A stretch of DNA of 64,000 nucleotides from Nocardia rosealba (GTDB taxonomy: Bacteria; Actinomycetota; Actinomycetes; Mycobacteriales; Mycobacteriaceae). The stretch spans positions 248,001 through 312,000 of the forward strand of contig NZ_JAIWNA010000002.1 in assembly GCF_020216065.1 (NCBI RefSeq), read 5' to 3'. The stretch's first letter is position 1. Each line of letters starts with the position of its first letter. Position numbers and translations under genes: made by a program. This document shows positions 60,049 to 64,000 of the stretch, in pieces. Under the pieces are notes generated by a model. The model did no database searches and was not told the DNA's origin. It was given only the letters and a program-made list of their open reading frames with translations.

Positions 60049-61104
60049 ATGGATCTCCTGCCCGACACCCGCTTGGTCGACCTGCTCGCGCGGCTGCGCG
60101 CCGCCGATTTCCGAGACTGCACGCGCACCGACATCGAACGGGCCTGTCGTGCGATGGGCGGCACACTCGCGAGCGACGGCTCGGTCGACGTTCCCGACAT
60201 GCCCGCAGGCACCCACACCTTCGGCGACGACGATCCCTACGACGAGAGCAAGCCGTGCCGACTGTTCTCGGTTCCCGTAGCGAAGATCGAGCCCGAACAG
60301 TTCCGCACCTACCTCGATCGCGCGGTGGCGGCGTGGGGTGAGCCCAGCTGGTACAGCGGCCTCTCGGAGGATCTCGACGTCGGCTGGGTCGACGGGCCGA
60401 CGCTGTACACCCTCGAACTGGCGGCCGATGGAGACCTCGAGCTGGGTATCCGGTCGGTCGAGGTCGACGGGAACCGGCGATGGCGGAACTGGAAAACGCA
60501 ATACCACTACCCGGAATTCCTCGACGAGGACGACTGGATTCCCGCCGACGAGCACGACCTGGAGTACACCAGCGCCGATGACTACGAGGTCGACTACACG
60601 TGGTCTGCGGGATCGTCCGGTCGCGGGGCCGAAGTGTGGAGTGTGTACACCCTCGCGCACCTGCGTGGCCTGCTCACCGATCTCGTGACCAGCCTCCATC
60701 TCGCGATGCGCGCCCTCGGCTCGGGCCCGCAACCCCTGGTGCTCGACTTCTACGACCTCGAGCAGACCCCCGACCGTCAGGTGCGATTCACTGTGTCTCC
60801 CAACGAGATCCGCGTGTCCGCTGCGGTCACCGATGCCACGCGCCACCACCTGGCAGCCCTCGGCTTCACCGATCGCCCCGATGGCACCGCGCTGCGCCGC
60901 TGGTCCGACGTGTCCACCGATGCCCGCGCCGCCGCGACCGTCACCACGGTCCTGTTGCACCGGCTCGGCCTCGGCGCCGAGTACCTCACCATGCACGAAT
61001 CGGGCGACCCGCTGCCGATTCCGGGCTTCTCGGTCGATCTGGATGTGGACTTGGCCGACCCCGACGAGGACGAGGACGACGAAGAAGAGGACGACGACTC
61101 CTAG
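60049..61104 (+). CDS. Conserved hypothetical protein with acidic tail
   Basis: 351 aa from the ATG at 60049. The sequence is soluble and acidic: PDTRLVDLLARLRAADFRDC at the start, CRAMGGTLASDGSVDVPDMP, then KTQYHYPEFLDEDDWIPADE in the middle. It finishes in an almost pure Asp/Glu stretch (LADPDEDEDDEEEDDDS). ERACRAMGG and PEQFRTYLDRAVAAWGEPSW may belong to a DUF6301-like actinobacterial family, but this is uncertain. No signal peptide or membrane segment. It diverges from the methyltransferase gene. Function unknown. Confidence 0.7.
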   Translation: MDLLPDTRLVDLLARLRAADFRDCTRTDIERACRAMGGTLASDGSVDVPDMPAGTHTFGDDDPYDESKPCRLFSVPVAKIEPEQFRTYLDRAVAAWGEPSWYSGLSEDLDVGWVDGPTLYTLELAADGDLELGIRSVEVDGNRRWRNWKTQYHYPEFLDEDDWIPADEHDLEYTSADDYEVDYTWSAGSSGRGAEVWSVYTLAHLRGLLTDLVTSLHLAMRALGSGPQPLVLDFYDLEQTPDRQVRFTVSPNEIRVSAAVTDATRHHLAALGFTDRPDGTALRRWSDVSTDARAAATVTTVLLHRLGLGAEYLTMHESGDPLPIPGFSVDLDVDLADPDEDEDDEEEDDDS

Positions 61105-61129
61105 GTCACCACGGTTTTGCCTGTGCGGG

Positions 61130-61681
61130 TCACAGGAGTCGGCGCACTGCCTCCATGACGGCACGGCGGCGGTCGTCGATGGTCTCGGCTTCGGAAGCAG
61201 GCACACCGGCGGCATTGCCCGGATTCCAGGCGAGCGCGATGCTCAGGACCAGTGTCAGCAATGTGCCGGGTGAGAAGCCGGAGCCGATGTTGTTCGTCTT
61301 CTGCACGGCGGCAAGCGCTTCCAGCTTCACCTCGCGCGCCGGCGTCGCGCCTGCGAGGTTCTGATCGCCGCGCTCGAGGCGGTGCCAGGTGGCGAGCCGG
61401 ATGACCTCGGGATGGGCTCGGCAGTAGTCGAAGAGCCGCCCGGCGTACTCGGGGAGGTCGTCCGCGGTGAACGGGACCGACTCGAGGCCGTGGGTGACGT
61501 GGGCATCGAAGACGGCGTCGAAGAGTTGATCTTTGCTGCAGAAATAGATGTAGATGAGGTTCTTGTTGGCTGCCGCGGCCTTGGCGATCCGGTCCACCCG
61601 GGCTCCGGCGATGCCGTATGTCGCGAACTCCTCGGTGGCCGCCTGGAGGATGCGTGCCTTGGTGGCCTCGGCGCGGGACAT
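61130..61681 (-). CDS. TetR family regulator
   Basis: 183 aa from the ATG at 61681. AEATKARILQAATEEFATYG then IAGARVDRIAKAAAANKNLI is the helix-turn-helix, with YFCSKDQLFDAVFDAHV. The C-terminal part with YCRAHPEVIRLATWHRLERG matches the TetR_C_17-like group. It lies 35 bp after the small exporter gene on the same strand. The palindrome ACTAAC-TG-GTTAGT at 62293-62306 in the divergent promoter is its probable operator. Inducer unknown. Confidence 0.9.
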   Translation of the reverse strand: MSRAEATKARILQAATEEFATYGIAGARVDRIAKAAAANKNLIYIYFCSKDQLFDAVFDAHVTHGLESVPFTADDLPEYAGRLFDYCRAHPEVIRLATWHRLERGDQNLAGATPAREVKLEALAAVQKTNNIGSGFSPGTLLTLVLSIALAWNPGNAAGVPASEAETIDDRRRAVMEAVRRLL

Positions 61682-61715
61682 GGGGTCATCGTAGTTCTGT
61701 GGGTTGTCGGCCGTG

Positions 61716-62237
61716 TCATCCGATTCCGAAGTAGACCAGGACCGCATCCGAGGCGACCAGCAGCACGGTGCACCACACGGTGACTCCGGCCATCAACCAG
61801 CAGATGAGCCGCAGGCGAGGTATTCCCAGCGCGGCGCCGAGCAGGGCCGAGCCCCAGGTGCCGAAAAGAGCGGGCCCCAGTATTCCGAAGCCCGGGACGC
61901 CGAACCGGGCCAGGACGCGCCGTGCCCGTTGCCCTGCGGCGCCGGACAGTCGGCCCTTCGCCGCGTGATCTCGCACGTCGAGCGCGCCGATCGAAGCTGC
62001 TCCGTCGGTGCCCGTTGTCGAATCACCCTGGCGCGCAGCTGATTTCCGGCGGGCACGCCAGGACTGCCAGATCAGCCTGGCACGCTCCACGGCGACGACC
62101 GCGAAGACGACACAGCACCCCGCGCCCAGTAGCACCGCGAACAGGGCGATCGGACCGGGCAGGGACAGCGAAAGGCCGACGGGGATCGCGGGGGTGCCCA
62201 AGACGAACCCCGCGAGAAAGGCCCAAACGAATCGCAT
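61716..62237 (-). CDS. Small multidrug-export/DUF-type membrane protein
   Basis: 173 aa from the ATG at 62237, with GGAGGG upstream. FVWAFLAGFVLGTPAIPVGL and IALFAVLLGAGCCVVFAVVA are the first helices. A charged cytoplasmic loop with RARLIWQSWRARRKSAARQG and DHAAKGRLSGAAGQRARRVL follows, then GVPGFGILGPALFGTWGSAL and two more helices. The G-F-G-x-x-G-P arrangement resembles the small multidrug export family (PF06695), also found as DUF-type exporters. Its regulator lies directly downstream. Substrate unknown. Confidence 0.72.
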   Translation of the reverse strand: MRFVWAFLAGFVLGTPAIPVGLSLSLPGPIALFAVLLGAGCCVVFAVVAVERARLIWQSWRARRKSAARQGDSTTGTDGAASIGALDVRDHAAKGRLSGAAGQRARRVLARFGVPGFGILGPALFGTWGSALLGAALGIPRLRLICWLMAGVTVWCTVLLVASDAVLVYFGIG

Positions 62238-62292
62238 CACGTGGATTCCCTCCCTGTTGCCGATCCTCGAGCGGCTCGACACCACTAAACTA

Positions 62293-62306
62293 ACTAACTG
62301 GTTAGT
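62293..62306. promoter_or_regulatory. TetR operator candidate in divergent promoter
   Basis: ACTAAC-TG-GTTAGT is a perfect 6-bp inverted repeat between the small exporter gene (leftward) and the PPOX gene (rightward), 9 bp before the latter's start. One protein bound here could control both. Confidence 0.7.
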
Positions 62307-62314
62307 ATCATGGC

Positions 62315-62707
62315 ATGGAACACATCGACACGATGCTCGACGACCTGTCGACCGGTAAATATCTGCTGCTCACCACATTTCGCCGGGACGGCAGGCCCGT
62401 CCCCACCCCGGTCTTGGTGATGCGCGACGGAGAGACGCTGGCGGTGTGGAGCGCGGCGGACACCGGAAAGGTGAAGCGAATCCGCAACAGCGGTCGGGTG
62501 ACGGTCTGCTCCTGCGACTGGCGCGGCAAGCCACTCGGCGCCTCGGTGCCCGGCTTCGCCGAGGTGCTGTCTCCCGGCGCGAGTGCGCACTTCACCGGTC
62601 TGATGAAGCGCAAGTACGGGCTGGTCGCCCGGATCGGGCTGGCGGGCAGTGCGCTGCGCGGAGGCTCCGAGCGCATGGCGGGCATCCGGATCCGGCTAGC
62701 GGGGTGA
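62315..62707 (+). CDS. PPOX class F420-dependent protein
   Basis: 130 aa. YLLLTTFRRDGRPVPTPVLV, LAVWSAADTGKVKRIRNSGR and VCSCDWRGKPLGASVPGFAE are the split beta-barrel (PNPOx-like) strands of the PPOX class TIGR03666-type proteins, which bind F420 or FMN. It has no signal. The start ATG at 62315 is preceded by the TetR operator, so expression is probably induced by the same compound as the divergent exporter. The substrate is unknown; roles in xenobiotic or quinone reduction are typical. Confidence 0.87.
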   Translation: MEHIDTMLDDLSTGKYLLLTTFRRDGRPVPTPVLVMRDGETLAVWSAADTGKVKRIRNSGRVTVCSCDWRGKPLGASVPGFAEVLSPGASAHFTGLMKRKYGLVARIGLAGSALRGGSERMAGIRIRLAG

Positions 62708-62762
62708 TCGGTGTGGATTCCGCGTGTCGGCGGCCGCGACGAGGAGTTCTAGACTCGTCCCC

Positions 62763-63266
62763 ATGTCAGGCGACACCGACCCCACGGACTCCTTCGACGC
62801 GGTGATCTCGGCGGCGGACGCGCCCGTCTGGATCGTCACCACCAGTGCGCACGGCCATCGCGCGGGCTGCCTCGTCGGATTCGCCACGCAGGTGAGTATC
62901 GAGCCGCGCCGGTTCCTCGTCGGGTTGTCCAAGAGCAACCACACCTTCGAATCAGCGGCCACGGCAACACATCTCGCCGTACATCTGATCGCGGCGCAGC
63001 ATTTCGAGGTGGCCAGGCTGTTCGCCACGACGACCGGGGACGACACCGACAAATTCGCCAGATGCGACTGGGATACCGGTCCGCACGAGCTACCGATCCT
63101 CACCAGCGCGGCCGGCTGGTTCGCGGGGGAGATCCTCGAACGCATCGACCTCGGCGACCACCTCGGCGTGCTGCTCGCACCCGTCGCGGCCGAAGCGCCG
63201 TCCACCGACCACGCGATTCTGCACCTGAGCGCGGTCGCCGACCTGAAGCCGGGCCACCCCGCCTGA
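62763..63266 (+). CDS. Flavin reductase-like domain protein
   Basis: 167 aa from the ATG at 62763. SAADAPVWIVTTSAHGHRAG then CLVGFATQVSIEPRRFLVGL and SKSNHTFESAATATHLAVHL are the strands of the flavin reductase (FMN-binding split-barrel) family, with the H-A-x-x-x-G-F-x-x flavin loop. LPILTSAAGWFAGEILERID and DHAILHLSAVADL end the domain. It probably binds FMN and passes electrons to a partner oxygenase or acts on its own. It follows the PPOX gene by 55 bp and may be cotranscribed. Confidence 0.85.
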   Translation: MSGDTDPTDSFDAVISAADAPVWIVTTSAHGHRAGCLVGFATQVSIEPRRFLVGLSKSNHTFESAATATHLAVHLIAAQHFEVARLFATTTGDDTDKFARCDWDTGPHELPILTSAAGWFAGEILERIDLGDHLGVLLAPVAAEAPSTDHAILHLSAVADLKPGHPA

Positions 63267-63274
63267 ACACGGCG

Positions 63275-63305
63275 ACGGCCCGGAACCGTGATGGTTCCGG
63301 GCCGT
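63275..63305. terminator. Bidirectional hairpin between convergent genes
   Basis: ACGGCCCGGAACC and GGTTCCGGGCCGT form a perfect 13-bp stem with a 5-base loop between the flavin reductase stop and the katG stop. Confidence 0.75.
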
Positions 63306-63314
63306 CGACGGGGA

Positions 63315-64000
<686 letters not shown>

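Overview
The window is high-GC actinobacterial DNA and most likely comes from Nocardia or a close relative in the Mycobacteriales. The evidence is a complete yrbE-mce lipid-import operon, a secreted PE-PPE-domain esterase and a cutinase, an F420-dependent luciferase-like oxidoreductase and a PPOX flavoenzyme, a two-subunit-type acyl-CoA carboxylase beta chain, KatG, and a rifamycin phosphotransferase of the Rph type. GTG and TTG starts and 4-bp start/stop overlaps are common. The genus is inferred from gene content; no marker gene for species assignment is present.

Layout. 1-4.3 kb: a glycosyltransferase group (two GT-B enzymes on the minus strand, diverging from a tandem pair of GT2 enzymes) and a small DUF2795 protein. 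4.57-8.56 kb: a decayed integrative island beside a tRNA-Pro(GGG) gene. It has a degenerate copy of the tRNA 3' end at its far edge and a frameshifted integrase next to the tRNA. Inside are two intact type I-E CRISPR repeats without cas genes, a broken GFA-family gene, a Ser/Thr kinase-Sel1 pseudogene lacking its catalytic core, a P-loop kinase, an NTF2-like protein and a diverged internal duplication. 8.6-16.3 kb: MscS channel, LLM oxidoreductase, small membrane proteins, secreted esterase, PucR-type regulator and AccD-type carboxylase. 16.3-20.6 kb: a stress-signalling block (STAS antagonist, RsbW-like kinase, Rcp1-like response regulator, CHASE3 histidine kinase, REC-PP2C phosphatase). 20.8-28.9 kb: LysR regulator, PE-PPE esterase, ankyrin lipoprotein, ZIP transporter, CopB-type copper ATPase and an LmeA-like protein.

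28.9-37.9 kb: rifamycin phosphotransferase, a quinone-oxidoreductase-like enzyme with its TetR regulator and palindromic operator, a CadI/ArsI-like protein divergent from an ArsR repressor with two GACATATGTC operators, a cutinase, a class C beta-lactamase-like hydrolase and a second TetR. 37.9-48.4 kb: one long minus-strand mce operon (yrbEA, yrbEB, mceA-F, Mce-associated protein, DUF2236 protein, small membrane protein) preceded by two CTAC...GTAG palindromes 22 bp apart. 48.5-53.2 kb: an apparent operon of MHS transporter, response regulator, sensor kinase and an orphan TAXI solute-binding lipoprotein. 53.4-59.9 kb: CsbD, an ECM4-like glutathione S-transferase, then a tight three-gene operon of PLP enzymes (Y4yA/SbnH-like decarboxylase, SbnA-like lyase fused to rhodanese, SufS-like enzyme) and a convergent methyltransferase.

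The best candidate for an undescribed system is that last region. A Zur-box-like palindrome lies upstream of the PLP operon (and upstream of the divergent transferase), and a second, better one lies at the methyltransferase start. This suggests a zinc-starvation-induced pathway combining amino-acid PLP chemistry with sulfur transfer. The right end holds a TetR-controlled small exporter/PPOX pair, a flavin reductase-like protein and the 3' part of katG.
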